Shown here: piece by piece, positions 7,775-17,758 of the stretch
Position numbering within the stretch: the first letter of the stretch is position 1
Layout: every line of letters begins with the position of its first letter
Origin: Nannocystaceae bacterium
GTDB lineage: Bacteria > Myxococcota_A > Polyangia > Nannocystales > Nannocystaceae
Direction: 5' to 3'
Length of the DNA stretch: 59,141 nucleotides
Assembly: GCA_019694555.1 (NCBI GenBank)
Contig: JAIBBS010000028.1
Span: forward strand, 1-59,141
Position numbers and translations under genes: made by a program
Notes under the pieces: model-generated
Told to the model about the DNA's origin: nothing
What the model saw: the letters and a program-made list of their open reading frames with translations, nothing else
Databases searched by the model: none

Positions 7775-9805
7775 TCAGGCCAGACCCGAGCGCCGCAACA
7801 GCGGTGCGACCTCGGGATCGCGGCCACGGAACTCGCGGTACAGCTCGGCGGGGTCGCGACTGTTGCCGCGCTCGAGGATCGTGCGGCGGAACGACTCGCC
7901 GACGTCGCGATCGAAGATGCCGGCCTCGCGGAAGCGCTCGAACGCGTCGGCGTCGAGGACCTCGGCCCACTTGTACGAGTAGTAGCCCGCGGCGTAGCCG
8001 ACCGGGTGCGCGAACAGGTGGCCGAAGCCGGCGATCATCGCGTAGTCGTCGGGCAGCGGCGCGGGCGCGTAGCGCGACATGATGGTGCGCGCGTACGCGA
8101 CCACGTCGCCGTCGCGCTCGGGCTGGTAGTCCATGTGCAGCGACAGGTCGACGTCGCAAAAGCCCAGCTGCCGCATCATCGCCGAGGCCGCACGGAAGGT
8201 GCGGGCGCGCTGCAGCGGCTGCAGCAGCGCGTCGGGGATGGTCTCGCCGGTGTCGACGTGGCGCGCGAACAGATCCAGCGCCTCGCGCTCCCAGCACCAG
8301 TTCTCCATGATCTGCGACGGCAGCTCGACGAAGTCCCACGCGACGTTGGTGCCGCCCAGGCTGCGCACGCTCACGCGCGACAGCAGGTGGTGCAGCAGGT
8401 GGCCGAACTCGTGCGCGAGCGTCTCGACCTCGCGGTGCAGCAGCAACGCCGCGCGTCCCGGCAGCGGCGGCGTCAGGTTGCCGCACATCAGGCCCAGATG
8501 CGGCGCGAAGCCCTCGCGCTCGGGTCGACCGGTGATGAGCCCGTTCATCCACGCGCCGTCGCGCTTGGTCTCGCGCGGGAACGGGTCGACGTAGAACGCA
8601 CCCAGCATGGTGCCGCGCTCGTCGAGCAGCTTGTACGCGCGCACGTCCTCGTGCCACACCGGCATGGTGTCGTCGGGCTCGACCGTGACGCCGTAGAGTC
8701 GCTGCGCGATGGCGAACAGGCCCTGCAGCACGCGGTCGTAGGCGAAGTACGGCCGCAGCGCCTCGTCGTCGAAGTCGTAGCGCGCGCGGCGTTGCTTCTC
8801 GGCCCAGTAGGGCACGTCCCACGGCTGCAGCGCCGGCGCCTGCGGGCCCTCGATCTCGCGGCGGAAGTCCAGCAGCTCCTGCTGCTCGCGCGCGAACGCG
8901 GCCTCGGTGCGGCTGCGCAGCTCGTCGACGAAGCCGCGGGCGCGCGCGCCGTGCTTGGCCATGCGGTCGGCCAGCGCGAAGTCGGCGAAGTGGGCGTAGC
9001 CCAGCAGCGCGGCCTTGCGCGCGCGCAGCCGCAGGATCTCGGCCATCACCGGGCGGTTGTCCCACGGCGCCGCGGTCGCGCGGGTGTTCGACGCGTGCCA
9101 CACGTCGCGGCGGATGCCGGCGTCGTCGAGGTAGGTCAGCACCGGCAGCATCGACGGCGCCTGCAGCGTGAAGCGGAAGCCGGCCTTGCCCTTGGCCTGG
9201 GCGCTGGCGCGTGCGGCCTGCAGCGCCGACTCGGGCAGGCCCGCGAGCATGCGCTCGTCGGTGACCAGCAGCTCCCACGCGTTGGTGCTGTCGAGCACGT
9301 GCTCGGAGAACTTGGTCGTCGCCATCGCCAGCGCGACGTCGAGCTGCTGCAGCTCGGCCTTGCCCGCGTCGTCGAGCTGGGCGCCGTGGCGCTTGAACTC
9401 GTCGATGGTGCGCTCGAGGTGTCGGCGCTGGGTCTCGTCGAGCGTGGCCGCGGCCGGCGATGCCGCGAGCGCCTGCAGGCGCTGCCACAACCCCGCGTGC
9501 AGCGGGATCGACGACGAGAACGCCGCGACCTTGGGCTGCACCGCGTTGTAGGCTTCGCGCAGCGCGTCGTGGGTCACGACCGACTCGAGGTGTCCGACCA
9601 CGCCCATGGCGTACTCGAGTCCCTCGCCGCTGTCCTCGAGCGCACCCAGGGTCGAGTCGTAGCTGGGCGCGTCGGTGCGCGCCGCGATGGCGTCGATGGC
9701 GGTCCGGGCCTGGCTCAGCCAGCCGTCGACGGCGGGCTCGACGTGCTCGGCGCGGATGGCCGAAAACGGCACCGCGAAGCGGATCTGCGACAGCGGGTTG
9801 TCCAT
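7775..9805 (-). CDS. prlC: Oligopeptidase A, M3 family metallopeptidase
   Basis: Cytoplasmic zinc peptidase that degrades short peptides, including cleaved signal peptides. The 676-residue length is normal for OpdA/PrlC. The zinc site HEFGH is at residues 465-469 within ETLAHEFGHLLHH, and conserved M3 segments such as RETKRDGAWMNG and PVGYAAGYYSYKW are present. Start ATG 9805 gives the typical MDNPLSQIRF N-terminus; the frame stays open upstream through fumC, but that part is a shadow. It lies 2 bp after the fumC stop on the same strand, so the two genes are probably co-transcribed. Confidence 0.92.
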   Translation of the reverse strand: MDNPLSQIRFAVPFSAIRAEHVEPAVDGWLSQARTAIDAIAARTDAPSYDSTLGALEDSGEGLEYAMGVVGHLESVVTHDALREAYNAVQPKVAAFSSSIPLHAGLWQRLQALAASPAAATLDETQRRHLERTIDEFKRHGAQLDDAGKAELQQLDVALAMATTKFSEHVLDSTNAWELLVTDERMLAGLPESALQAARASAQAKGKAGFRFTLQAPSMLPVLTYLDDAGIRRDVWHASNTRATAAPWDNRPVMAEILRLRARKAALLGYAHFADFALADRMAKHGARARGFVDELRSRTEAAFAREQQELLDFRREIEGPQAPALQPWDVPYWAEKQRRARYDFDDEALRPYFAYDRVLQGLFAIAQRLYGVTVEPDDTMPVWHEDVRAYKLLDERGTMLGAFYVDPFPRETKRDGAWMNGLITGRPEREGFAPHLGLMCGNLTPPLPGRAALLLHREVETLAHEFGHLLHHLLSRVSVRSLGGTNVAWDFVELPSQIMENWCWEREALDLFARHVDTGETIPDALLQPLQRARTFRAASAMMRQLGFCDVDLSLHMDYQPERDGDVVAYARTIMSRYAPAPLPDDYAMIAGFGHLFAHPVGYAAGYYSYKWAEVLDADAFERFREAGIFDRDVGESFRRTILERGNSRDPAELYREFRGRDPEVAPLLRRSGLA

Positions 9806-9807
9806 GG

Positions 9808-11187
9808 TCACACCATCTTCTTGGGATCGACGAGGCGGTCGAAGTCCTCGGCCGCGACCAGGCCCAGCGCCACCGCGGCCTCGCGCAGGGTCGTGCCGTC
9901 CTTGTGGGCCTTCTTCGCGATCTTCGCGGCGTTGTCGTAGCCGATGTGGGGATTGAGCGCGGTCACCAGCATGAGGCTGCGCTCGAGGTTCTCGGTGATG
10001 CGCGCGCGGTTGGGCTCGATGCCGTCGGCACAGAACTCGCGGAAGGCGCGGCAGGCGTCGCCGAGCAGGCGCGACGAGTGCATGACGTTGTGCACGATGA
10101 GCGGCTTGAACACGTTGAGCTCGAAGTTGCCGCTCATGGCGCCGATGTTGACCGCGACGTCGTTGCCCATGACCTGCGCGCACACCATCGTCATGGCCTC
10201 GGACTGGGTCGGGTTGACCTTGCCGGGCATGATCGACGAGCCGGGCTCGTTCTCGGGGATCGTGATCTCGCCCAGGCCCGAGCGCGGACCCGAGGCCAGC
10301 CAGCGCACGTCGTTGGCGATCTTGTTGAGCGCGACCGCGAGTACCTTGTAGCTGCCGTGCAGGTTCGCCAGCGCCTCGTGGCCCGCGAGCGCGGCGAACT
10401 TGTTGGGCGCGGACACGAACGGCAGGCCCGTCAGCGACGCGATCGCGGCCGCGGCCTCGACCGCGAAGCGCGGGTGGGTGTTGAGGCCGGTGCCGACCGC
10501 GGTGCCGCCCAGCGCGAGCTCGTAGACGTGGGGCAGGGCGCGCTCGATCGTCTGCATCGCGTGGTCGAGCTGATCGACCCAGCCCGAGACCTCCTGGCCC
10601 AGCGTCACCGGCGTGGCGTCCTGCAGGTGCGTGCGGCCGATCTTGACGATGTCGGCGTAGGCCGCGGCCTTGGCGGCCAGCGTGTCCCGCAGCGCCCGCA
10701 CGTGCGGCAGCAGGTGGTGCACGGTCTGCTCCGCCGCGGCGATGTGCATCGCGGTCGGGAAGGTGTCGTTGCTCGACTGGCCGCGGTTGACGTCGTCGTT
10801 GGGATGGATGGGCTTCTTGCTGCCCATCACGCCGCCAGCGAGCTCGATCGCGCGATTGCTGATCACCTCGTTGGCGTTCATGTTGCTCTGCGTGCCCGAG
10901 CCGGTCTGCCACACGTGCAGCGGGAAGTGGCGATCGAGCGTGCCGGCGATGACCTCGTCGGCCGCGCGCACGATGAGCGCGACCTTGTCCGGCGGCAGCT
11001 GCCCCAGCGCGCCGTTGGTCTGCGCCGCGGCCTTCTTGAGCAGGCCCAGCGCGCGGATCATCGGCCGCCCGAAGGTGTCGCTGCCGATGTCGAAGTGGTG
11101 CAGCGAACGCTCGGTCTGCGCGCCCCAGTAGGCGTCGCTGGCGACCTCGATTTCACCCATGCTGTCGGTTTCGATGCGTGTGGTCAC
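9808..11187 (-). CDS. fumC: Class II fumarate hydratase FumC
   Basis: Iron-independent fumarase converting fumarate to L-malate in the TCA cycle, a homotetramer in the cytoplasm. The superfamily signature [11 protein letters not shown] lies near residues 316-326; [25 protein letters not shown] and [10 protein letters not shown] are typical of FumC. GTG 11187 gives 459 residues and the usual N-terminus with an acidic Thr-Asp-Ser-Met-Gly segment; ATG 11160 would truncate it by nine residues. A TGC-TACTGT extended -10-like box lies 58 nt upstream on the minus strand. The oligopeptidase gene follows immediately. Confidence 0.94.
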   Translation of the reverse strand: MTTRIETDSMGEIEVASDAYWGAQTERSLHHFDIGSDTFGRPMIRALGLLKKAAAQTNGALGQLPPDKVALIVRAADEVIAGTLDRHFPLHVWQTGSGTQSNMNANEVISNRAIELAGGVMGSKKPIHPNDDVNRGQSSNDTFPTAMHIAAAEQTVHHLLPHVRALRDTLAAKAAAYADIVKIGRTHLQDATPVTLGQEVSGWVDQLDHAMQTIERALPHVYELALGGTAVGTGLNTHPRFAVEAAAAIASLTGLPFVSAPNKFAALAGHEALANLHGSYKVLAVALNKIANDVRWLASGPRSGLGEITIPENEPGSSIMPGKVNPTQSEAMTMVCAQVMGNDVAVNIGAMSGNFELNVFKPLIVHNVMHSSRLLGDACRAFREFCADGIEPNRARITENLERSLMLVTALNPHIGYDNAAKIAKKAHKDGTTLREAAVALGLVAAEDFDRLVDPKKMV

Positions 11188-11392
11188 GGCGTGCTCGGCG
11201 GTGGTGTGTGCCGCCTGCGGGCCGCGGCCCGCGGACGGGGCGGCAACAGTAGCACGGCGGGTGTGCGGGCCCGTCCGCGCGGGCCCGCGGGCCCAAGCCC
11301 CGCCGCTCGGTCCCCGAGCCGGCCGCGGCCGGGCACACGCGCGCCGCTTCTCGCGGCGCGGCCCCGCGCGGTAGGCTCGCACGCCGCCTCGC

Positions 11393-14083
11393 ATGCCAGC
11401 TGCGTTCGCCTTGCGGGTCTACCGCGTGGGTCTCGTGTGCGATCGCGTGCTCGAGCGCACGGTCGTCCGCGCGCTGCTCAGCGTCGCCATCATCGCGAGC
11501 CTGTTGCCGGTGCCGTGGCTCGAGCGACTCGACGGTGCGTTCGCGGCGGTGTTCTCGCTCGAGTTCGTCGTGCGCGTGCTCGCGGTGCTCGCGACCACGC
11601 GATCCCAACGCGCGGCCGCGGCGGGCCTGCACGACGAGGCGTGCCCGCCGGGCCGCAGCCGCGCCGGTGCGGTCGCGTTGCTGTCGATCGACGCGCTGGC
11701 GCTGCTGTCGTTTCTGCCCTCGACCGTCGGCGGCGGCTCGGCGCGGTGGCTGCGCGTCGCGCGATTGCTGCGACTGCTGGCGCTGGCGGGCTACTGGTCG
11801 CGGTTGCTCGCGGACACCTGGGAGATCCTCGCGCGACGCGAGCGGCTGCGTCAGGTCGGGCTCATGGGTGTGGTCGTGGGCGGGGTCTCGCTCGCGGGCG
11901 CGGTGGTGCTGCACCACGTGCACGACCAGGGCTTCGACGCCGACTACGACGGCGACGTCGACGGTGACGATCGCAGCTTCGCGGTGCTGCTGTGGTGGTC
12001 GTTCCGGCAGGTGCAGGACCCCGGCAACATGCTCGAGTCGCCCCACGCCGCGACCGCGGTCGCGGTCAGCCTCGGGCTCACGGTGCTGGGCCTGTTGCTG
12101 GTGTCGTTCCTCATCGGTCTGGGCGGCGACGTGGTGCGCGAGCTGGTCGAGCACTCGCGCAACCGTCCGCCGGGCTGGCGCGGCCACAGCGTCATCGTGA
12201 ACTTCACGCCCTCGACGCGGCGGCTGCTGCAGGAGCTGCTGGCCTACTACCGCAAGCTGTTCCCGTCGCACGCGCGGGTGCTGTCGCGGCGATGGTTCGC
12301 CGATCTGCGCCGCCGCGGCGTGACGCGGCCGCGCTTCGTCGTGGTCGGCGACGGCGACGAGGTGCCCGAGGCGCTGCGCGGCGGCGGCTTCGATCGCGTG
12401 GCCTACCGCGGGCGCCCCGCCGACGAGGAGGCCCTGCTCACGCGCGCCGATCTGGTGTCGGCCAAGCGCGTGGTGCTGCTGGCATCCGAGCGCGATCGTT
12501 CGCCCGACGCGGAGACCATCCGCACGCTGCTGACGCTGGTCGAGCGCGTGCGGGCGCGCGAGCGTCGACGCGGCGCACCGGTGCTGGGTCGCACGCGCGT
12601 GGCGGTGGTCGAGATCCGCGACGACAGCAACGTCGCAGCCGCCCGCGCCGCGCTCGCGACCGCGGGCGAGAGCTTCCGCGGCTGGGTCGTGCCGACCGAG
12701 AAGCTGCTGGGACTGTTCTTCGCCGGCGTCGCGCGGCGGCCGGGCCTGGGCACGCTGCTGTCGGAGCTGCTCACCAGCTCCGGGCACGAGATCTACACCT
12801 GCTTCTTCGACACGCCCGGGCTGGGTCTGCAGGTCACCCGACCGCAGGGCCTGGGCGGTGCCGCGGGCCCGGTGATGGCGCGGCTGGGGCTCGCGGGCGA
12901 GCGCGCCGCAGGCGGGCGCGGACCGGTGATCCCGATCGGGCTGCTGCTCGACGCGCCCGCCGGCGCGCCGCGGCCCTTCGACGTCGCGCTCAACCCCGCG
13001 CCGGGTCACCGCTTCGACGATGCGCGCGTGCGCGGGCTGATCGGGCTCGCGGCCGACTTCGGCGCGGTGCAAAGGTGGTTGTCCGCGTGGTGCGGGCTCG
13101 GCGAGGGCGAGCTCGCCCGCGATGCGATCGAGGCCGACGCGGCGGTGCCGAGCTTCGCGCGCACGCGCCGACCCAAGACCACGCGCGTGCTGGTGTGCGG
13201 CTTCCGCCCGGGCACGATCTACATGCTCGAGGAGCTGTTCCGCAGCGACCCGCGCGGCGACGTGCTCGTGCTGGTCGACGATCCCGCCGCGCACCAGGCC
13301 GCGGCCGCGGCGATCGACGCCCACACCCAGCTGGTCTCGCGCGGACTGCTCGCCGGTCGTCACGGCGTGTTCGAGCGCGTCGGCGCGGCCGACTACCAGG
13401 TGCGCATGCCCGAGTCGCACGGCGTGCCCGGACGCCTGCGGCTCGAGGTCGCCGACTGGATGGCCAGCCGCACGCTGGTCGATCTGCCGGCCGGCTTCGG
13501 CCACGTCGAGGGCCTCGACGCGGTGGTGTTCGTCGCCGGTGCCGGCAGCGACGACGATCCGCGCACGACCACCGCGCTGCTCAAGCTCGAGCAGCTGTGC
13601 CTGGGGCCCACGCCGCCGGCGGTGGTGGCCGAGTTGTTCGATCACGCGCTCGCGTCGCGCCTGGCCGCACGCGCCCGCGCGCTGGGCCAGCAGCACGTGC
13701 AGATCTATTCGAGCCAGGAGCTGCGCGCGTTCTTCCTGTTCCAGGCCGTGGTCGTGCCCGGCTTCGACACGGTGTACGAGGAGCTGCTGGGCGCGTGGGG
13801 GCAGTCGCTGGTGCACATGCACGTCGACGCGCCGCAGCAGGGCCCGTGCAGCTTCGACGCGGTCGCGGCTCGCTTCGCCGCCGCCGGCCACATCCTCATC
13901 GCGATCGAGCTCGACGACGGCAGCGGTCCGCGGCTGTACGTGGCGCCGGCGCGACACGAACCCGGCGGCCGCTTCGACGCCCGCCGGCTCGTCGGCGCCT
14001 GGGTCGTCGCGCCCGACTCGGGTGACCCGCCGCCGGCGGTGGTGGCCGCGCCGATGCCCGCGGCGCTGCGCGAACCCGCGTGA
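11393..14083 (+). CDS. Voltage-sensor cation channel with CASTOR/POLLUX-type RCK tail
   Basis: An 896-residue predicted inner-membrane channel. The first 260 residues resemble a six-helix voltage-gated channel: [14 protein letters not shown] looks like S2, [12 protein letters not shown] like S3, and [12 protein letters not shown] has four Arg at every third position like S4. S5 and S6 flank a pore loop [14 protein letters not shown] that lacks the TVGYG potassium filter. The S5-pore linker (about residues 180-195) holds an acidic DxDxDGDxDGDD loop resembling a calcium site. The C-terminal 600 residues contain two TrkA-N/RCK-like halves ([23 protein letters not shown]) like CASTOR/POLLUX. Ion selectivity unknown. 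ATG 11393 follows a TAGGCT box by 15 nt. Confidence 0.68.
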   Translation: MPAAFALRVYRVGLVCDRVLERTVVRALLSVAIIASLLPVPWLERLDGAFAAVFSLEFVVRVLAVLATTRSQRAAAAGLHDEACPPGRSRAGAVALLSIDALALLSFLPSTVGGGSARWLRVARLLRLLALAGYWSRLLADTWEILARRERLRQVGLMGVVVGGVSLAGAVVLHHVHDQGFDADYDGDVDGDDRSFAVLLWWSFRQVQDPGNMLESPHAATAVAVSLGLTVLGLLLVSFLIGLGGDVVRELVEHSRNRPPGWRGHSVIVNFTPSTRRLLQELLAYYRKLFPSHARVLSRRWFADLRRRGVTRPRFVVVGDGDEVPEALRGGGFDRVAYRGRPADEEALLTRADLVSAKRVVLLASERDRSPDAETIRTLLTLVERVRARERRRGAPVLGRTRVAVVEIRDDSNVAAARAALATAGESFRGWVVPTEKLLGLFFAGVARRPGLGTLLSELLTSSGHEIYTCFFDTPGLGLQVTRPQGLGGAAGPVMARLGLAGERAAGGRGPVIPIGLLLDAPAGAPRPFDVALNPAPGHRFDDARVRGLIGLAADFGAVQRWLSAWCGLGEGELARDAIEADAAVPSFARTRRPKTTRVLVCGFRPGTIYMLEELFRSDPRGDVLVLVDDPAAHQAAAAAIDAHTQLVSRGLLAGRHGVFERVGAADYQVRMPESHGVPGRLRLEVADWMASRTLVDLPAGFGHVEGLDAVVFVAGAGSDDDPRTTTALLKLEQLCLGPTPPAVVAELFDHALASRLAARARALGQQHVQIYSSQELRAFFLFQAVVVPGFDTVYEELLGAWGQSLVHMHVDAPQQGPCSFDAVAARFAAAGHILIAIELDDGSGPRLYVAPARHEPGGRFDARRLVGAWVVAPDSGDPPPAVVAAPMPAALREPA

Positions 14084-14141
14084 TCCCGCGGCGGGCGGCG
14101 ACGCCGTCGCGATCGTGCCGCGGCTGTGCGATGATCGTCCG

Positions 14142-15251
14142 GTGCGACGGATGTTGTGCAGCGTGGCCGCGGTGCTCGCGGCGTGTACCGAGCCCAATCC
14201 CTTCCTCCACGACGACGGTGACTCGAGCGGCGCCGGCAGCAGTGACACCGGCACCAGCGCGACCGCGTCGAGCACGGTGACCACGACCGCGAGCACGGCG
14301 AGCACCAGCGCGTCGAGCACCGCGAGCAGCACCGACGGCACCGCCAGCGCCACCGACACGACGGCGACCGAGGGCACCGCGACCGACGCGACCACCACCA
14401 GCGACGGTTGCGGCAGCGTGTGCGTGCCCAGCCCCAGCGGCCTGTGGAACGGGCCGGTCGCGATCATCGTGAGCGACCCGGCCGACGACGCGCCCACGTG
14501 CGCCGGTGATTTCGACGAGCCCTCGACGACCGTCTACGACGAACTCGCGGCCGGGCCGACGCAGTGCGCGTGCACCTGCGGCGATCCCGAGGGCGTCACG
14601 TGTTCGACCACCAGCCTGCGGCAGTACAGCCAGGCCGCCTGCGCCGCCGTGACCGACACGACCAACGTCGACGGAATGTGCAACGACACCGTCTCGAGCG
14701 GCGGCGGCAACATCTACTTCACCGCGGAGTCCCACACCCTCGGTGGCACCTGTGACGCCGACGTTTCGGACTCGGTGTTCCCCGCCGCCGCGTTCCAGGT
14801 GCGCGAGACCGCGTGTGCGCTGTCGGCCCCCGAGAACACCGGCTGCGCCGGCGGTGAGATCTGCGTGCCGGGCCTGACCGATCCATTCGACGGCCGGCTG
14901 TGCATCTGGGCCGAGGGCGACCAGGTGTGCCCGGAGCAGGGCACGTGGACCGAGCGGGTGGTGCGCTGGACCAGCTGGGAGGATCAGCGCGACTGCAGCG
15001 AGTGCACCTGCGACCACGAGGGCGCCGAGTGCAGCGGCGCGGTGTACCTCTTCGACGAGGACGCCTGCGGCGGGCTGCCGGTCGCCAACGTGCCGATCAA
15101 CGGCGCGTGCATCACGTCGGGGATCGTCGGGTCGGCGCGTGTGACCGGCGCGGGCGTGACCCCGGATCCGACCTCGTGCACGCCGCAGGTCGGCGACCCG
15201 ATCGGCGAGCTGGTGCCCGGCGGCGCGGTCACGTTCTGCTGCCAGGGTTGA
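14142..15251 (+). CDS. Cys-rich lipoprotein with Ser/Thr linker (paralogue A)
   Basis: Predicted secreted lipoprotein of 369 residues. The signal peptide ends in Leu-Ala-Ala-Cys (residues 12-15), followed by a roughly 65-residue Ser/Thr/Ala linker and a 285-residue Cys-rich domain ending Phe-Cys-Cys-Gln-Gly. The gene at 19314-20420 encodes the same architecture: similar Cys spacing, a CxCxC segment (CACTCG), a Leu-Cys-Ile-Trp strand, a CSECTC cluster and the identical C-terminus. This looks like a lineage-specific secreted family with no known function. GTG 14142 gives a basic start; ATG 14151 is possible. The frame is open far upstream as shadow of the channel gene. A structured repeat begins just after its stop. 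Confidence 0.7.
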   Translation: MRRMLCSVAAVLAACTEPNPFLHDDGDSSGAGSSDTGTSATASSTVTTTASTASTSASSTASSTDGTASATDTTATEGTATDATTTSDGCGSVCVPSPSGLWNGPVAIIVSDPADDAPTCAGDFDEPSTTVYDELAAGPTQCACTCGDPEGVTCSTTSLRQYSQAACAAVTDTTNVDGMCNDTVSSGGGNIYFTAESHTLGGTCDADVSDSVFPAAAFQVRETACALSAPENTGCAGGEICVPGLTDPFDGRLCIWAEGDQVCPEQGTWTERVVRWTSWEDQRDCSECTCDHEGAECSGAVYLFDEDACGGLPVANVPINGACITSGIVGSARVTGAGVTPDPTSCTPQVGDPIGELVPGGAVTFCCQG

Positions 15252-15330
15252 GAGACACCGTCCGCGGACGCTGACAGGCTCTCGTCGCGAAGCGATCGGA
15301 AGGTGAGGGGTCTCGTGACCGGCTTGGCCG
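15249..15330 (+). repeat. Structured intergenic element, copy 1
   Basis: About 75-80 bp directly after the lipoprotein stop, matching a second copy at 40337-40416, which also directly follows a stop codon. The shared core GGCTCTCGTCGCGAAGCGA is identical. Three consecutive small hairpins are preserved: CGTC/GACG; GTCGC-GAA-GCGAT with a G-U closing pair; GGTC-TCGT-GACC. No T-run follows, so it is not a textbook intrinsic terminator. The rest of the gap to the CBS gene at 15503 shows nothing else recognisable. Confidence 0.7.
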
Positions 15331-15502
15331 CCGTGGCGCGAGCTCGTCATGGCCGGACTGCGGCAGCCCACGCGCGCGACACACCGCGAGGGCGACGCGC
15401 CCGCGTCCCTGGCACGGCTCGCGTCCGCGCTGCCGCCGGGGCGCGGCCGGCCGCGCACGGCTTGCACTGCTGCTGGTCGCGCCGCTGCGTCATGCTTGCG
15501 CC

Positions 15503-15937
15503 GTGAGCAGCGAGCGCCCGACCGTCTTGTCCCTGATGACGCCGTTTCCCTACGCCCTCGCGGCCAACGACACGCTCGAGACGGCGCAGGCGATGATGCA
15601 GCAGCACGGCATCCATCACCTGCCGGTGCTGCGCGACGGCGTGCTCGCCGGCATCGTCTCGGCCCGCGACATCGATCTGTGCCTCGAGGTGCTGGGCGCG
15701 GCGCGCTCGAGCCAGCCGGTGCTGGTCTGGACGCTGTGCGTCCGCGATCCCTACGTGGTCGAGCTCGACGCGCCGCTGGACGAGGTCGCCGAGCAGATGG
15801 CCGCGCGCCACATCGGATCGGCCCTGGTCACGCGCAACGGCGAGCTCGCGGGCATCCTCACCGTCACCGACGTCGGCCGGGCCTTCGCCGAACTGCTGCG
15901 CGAGCTCGAGCGCGCGACCGACGACGACGACGACTAG
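15503..15937 (+). CDS. Stand-alone CBS-pair protein
   Basis: A 144-residue protein made of two CBS motifs (about residues 8-65 and 75-135), with no enzyme or transporter domain. VSLMTPFPYALAANDTLETA-type and HHLPVLRDGVLAGIVSARDI segments are canonical; the second motif has HIGSALVTRNGELAGILTVTD. Such pairs form a Bateman module that binds adenine nucleotides and acts as an energy or ligand sensor for a partner; the partner here is unknown. The tail ends in a run of acidic residues. GTG 15503 is the only start near motif 1. It converges on the TPR lipoprotein gene with a 13-bp gap. Confidence 0.85.
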   Translation: MSSERPTVLSLMTPFPYALAANDTLETAQAMMQQHGIHHLPVLRDGVLAGIVSARDIDLCLEVLGAARSSQPVLVWTLCVRDPYVVELDAPLDEVAEQMAARHIGSALVTRNGELAGILTVTDVGRAFAELLRELERATDDDDD

Positions 15938-15950
15938 CGACGCGCGCGCG

Positions 15951-17276
15951 TCACTCGCTCGCGTGGGGATCGATGGCCTTGGCCTTGGCCAGCTGCGCGT
16001 CGGCGGCCGCGGTGTCGCCGGCGGCGCGGTGGGCCTGCGCCGCGGTCACGTGCAGATCGGCGGTGGTCCAGCCGGTCGCGAGCGCCTCGTCGATCACGCG
16101 CACCGCGGCCGCGGCCTGGCCGGCGCCCAGCAGCGCGCGCGCGAGCAGGCGCTTGGCGTCGGGCCCCGGCCGCAGCGCGTGGTTCTTCTGCGCCAGCTCG
16201 AGCGTGAAGGCCGGATCGTCGCCGAACTCGAGGTAGTGCTCGAGCGCGTGGCCGTAGGCCGCCTCGGGATACTGGCGCAGCTGCGCCTCGTAGCGCGTGC
16301 GCGCGCGCGCGATGGACTGCGCGGCCTCGTCGGTGCGGCCCTGCTCGCGCAGGATCTCGGCCATCGCGTCCATGAACTCGGGGTTGTCGGTGCGCGCGAT
16401 GATGTCGAGGTACAGCGCTGCGGCCTCGTCGCGCTTGCCCTGCAGCGCGAGGACCTCGGCGATGTGCTCGTCGACCAACCACCAGCCGCGCAGCTGCGCC
16501 TGCGCGTCCTGGTAGTGCGCGAGCGCCTCGTCCCAGCGGCCGCGCGACAGATCCGACAGGCCCAGCTGCAGGTGCAGCCACGCCTTGGGCTCGCGGAAGC
16601 GGCCGTGGTACAGCGACAGCGCGCGCGCGTACGCGGCCTCCGAGGCCTCGACGTGGCCCAGGCCCAGCTCGTAGAAGCCCTTGGCCGACTGGTTGCCGAC
16701 GCTCTCGTGCAGCTGGATCGACTGCTCGAGCAGCGTGCCGCAGCCGGCGATGTCACCGCGCTGCAGCGCGAGGTTGGCCGCGAACAGCCGATGGCCCGAG
16801 GTCGCGACGTCGTCGTGGCGCCCGCGCTGCGCCAGCGCGAAGTCGGCGTCGACGCGATCGAGGCGGTGCAGCGTGAAGTCCAGCTGCGCGCGGGTGAGGT
16901 AGGGGCCATGCAGGCCGCTGGGGTCGGCCGCGAACGCGGTCTGCAGCCATGTTTCGGCCTGCGCGTAGTCGTCGTAGCTGCCCGACAGCCGCGCGCGCGA
17001 CATGTACGCGCTCGCGACCGCCTCGGCCGCCAGCGGGCTGCTCGCGTTGGTGCGGGCGCGCGCGCTGGCGCTGGCGATGAGCTCGTCCCACGCGGCGAGC
17101 TCGTCGGCGAAGGTGACGGGCGCCTCGCTGGGCGCGGGCGCCTTCGCGTCCGCGGCCGGCTTCGACGGCGCGGTCGCGCCTTGCGGGGTCGCGTGGGCCG
17201 CTGCCGGGCTCGGGGGCTGCGGCTGCGAACACGCGCCCAGCAGCGCGAGCGTCAAAAAGAGGCGGGGCAGGGGCAT
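15951..17276 (-). CDS. TPR-repeat lipoprotein
   Basis: Predicted lipoprotein of 441 residues. The signal peptide ends Leu-Leu-Gly-Ala-Cys (residues 12-16) and is followed by a Pro/Ala-rich linker to about residue 55. From about residue 60 to the end the protein is alpha-helical with TPR-like units, for example a block with GRWDEALAHYQDAQAQL and another with QGKRDEAAALYLDIIART, ending in a unit with AAGDTAAADAQLAKAKAIDP. TPRs mediate protein contacts; the partner is not evident. ATG 17276 directly precedes the signal; the open frame upstream to 17420 lacks coding character. A TGC-TACGAT box lies 26 nt upstream. Confidence 0.75.
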   Translation of the reverse strand: MPLPRLFLTLALLGACSQPQPPSPAAAHATPQGATAPSKPAADAKAPAPSEAPVTFADELAAWDELIASASARARTNASSPLAAEAVASAYMSRARLSGSYDDYAQAETWLQTAFAADPSGLHGPYLTRAQLDFTLHRLDRVDADFALAQRGRHDDVATSGHRLFAANLALQRGDIAGCGTLLEQSIQLHESVGNQSAKGFYELGLGHVEASEAAYARALSLYHGRFREPKAWLHLQLGLSDLSRGRWDEALAHYQDAQAQLRGWWLVDEHIAEVLALQGKRDEAAALYLDIIARTDNPEFMDAMAEILREQGRTDEAAQSIARARTRYEAQLRQYPEAAYGHALEHYLEFGDDPAFTLELAQKNHALRPGPDAKRLLARALLGAGQAAAAVRVIDEALATGWTTADLHVTAAQAHRAAGDTAAADAQLAKAKAIDPHASE

Positions 17277-17431
17277 CGGCAGCGGCGAGGTGGCAGGGCG
17301 GCATCGTAGCAGCCGGCGCCGCAGCCCGACACCGCGGCGCGAGCCGGTGGCGTGAAACCTCGGCGGCCCTGTCGGTGTACTCGCCCACGTCGCGCGTCCG
17401 CTGCCGCGGGTGTCGACCAAGGAACCGGATC

Positions 17432-17743
17432 ATGACCCCATCACGCCCGTCCCTCGTCCTGGCCTCCCTGCTGAGCGTCTGCGCCGTGTTCGGCGTCGCG
17501 GCGTCCTTCGGGCACGCGCGCGCCGACGGTCCCAAGCCCTGCAACAAGACCAGCTACGAGATCGCGCAGGTGCAGGCGGCCTGCAGCGCGGGCGGTCAGG
17601 ACGCGGTCAAGAAGCTGATGAAGGCGGCGGTCGACAAGGGCAAGGCCGCGGGCAAGGAGATCAAGTGCGCCTCGTGCCACAGCAGCCTCAAGGACTTCAC
17701 GCTCACGCCCAACGCGGTCGCGGATCTCCGGCCGCTGCTGTGA
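17432..17743 (+). CDS. Small exported protein with one CXXCH motif
   Basis: A 103-residue protein with a signal peptide (residues 1-31, Ala-Arg-Ala cleavage) and a mature domain of about 72 residues. A single Cys-Ala-Ser-Cys-His at 79-83 is a c-type haem attachment motif, so a periplasmic mini-cytochrome is possible. The rest is Lys/Ala-rich helix (VKKLMKAAVDKGKAAGKEIK), with two further Cys at 37 and 51. No obvious Met axial ligand follows the motif, so the haem could be bis-His or the motif could bind metal instead. ATG 17432 follows GGAACCGG. It converges on the cobA-hemD gene. Confidence 0.65.
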   Translation: MTPSRPSLVLASLLSVCAVFGVAASFGHARADGPKPCNKTSYEIAQVQAACSAGGQDAVKKLMKAAVDKGKAAGKEIKCASCHSSLKDFTLTPNAVADLRPLL

Positions 17744-17758
17744 GCGACGCGGCCGCCG

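Noticed and set aside
11153..14497. 1114-codon minus-strand frame antisense to the channel gene
   Set aside because: Composition of a GC shadow, no motif; the plus-strand gene has a full channel architecture.
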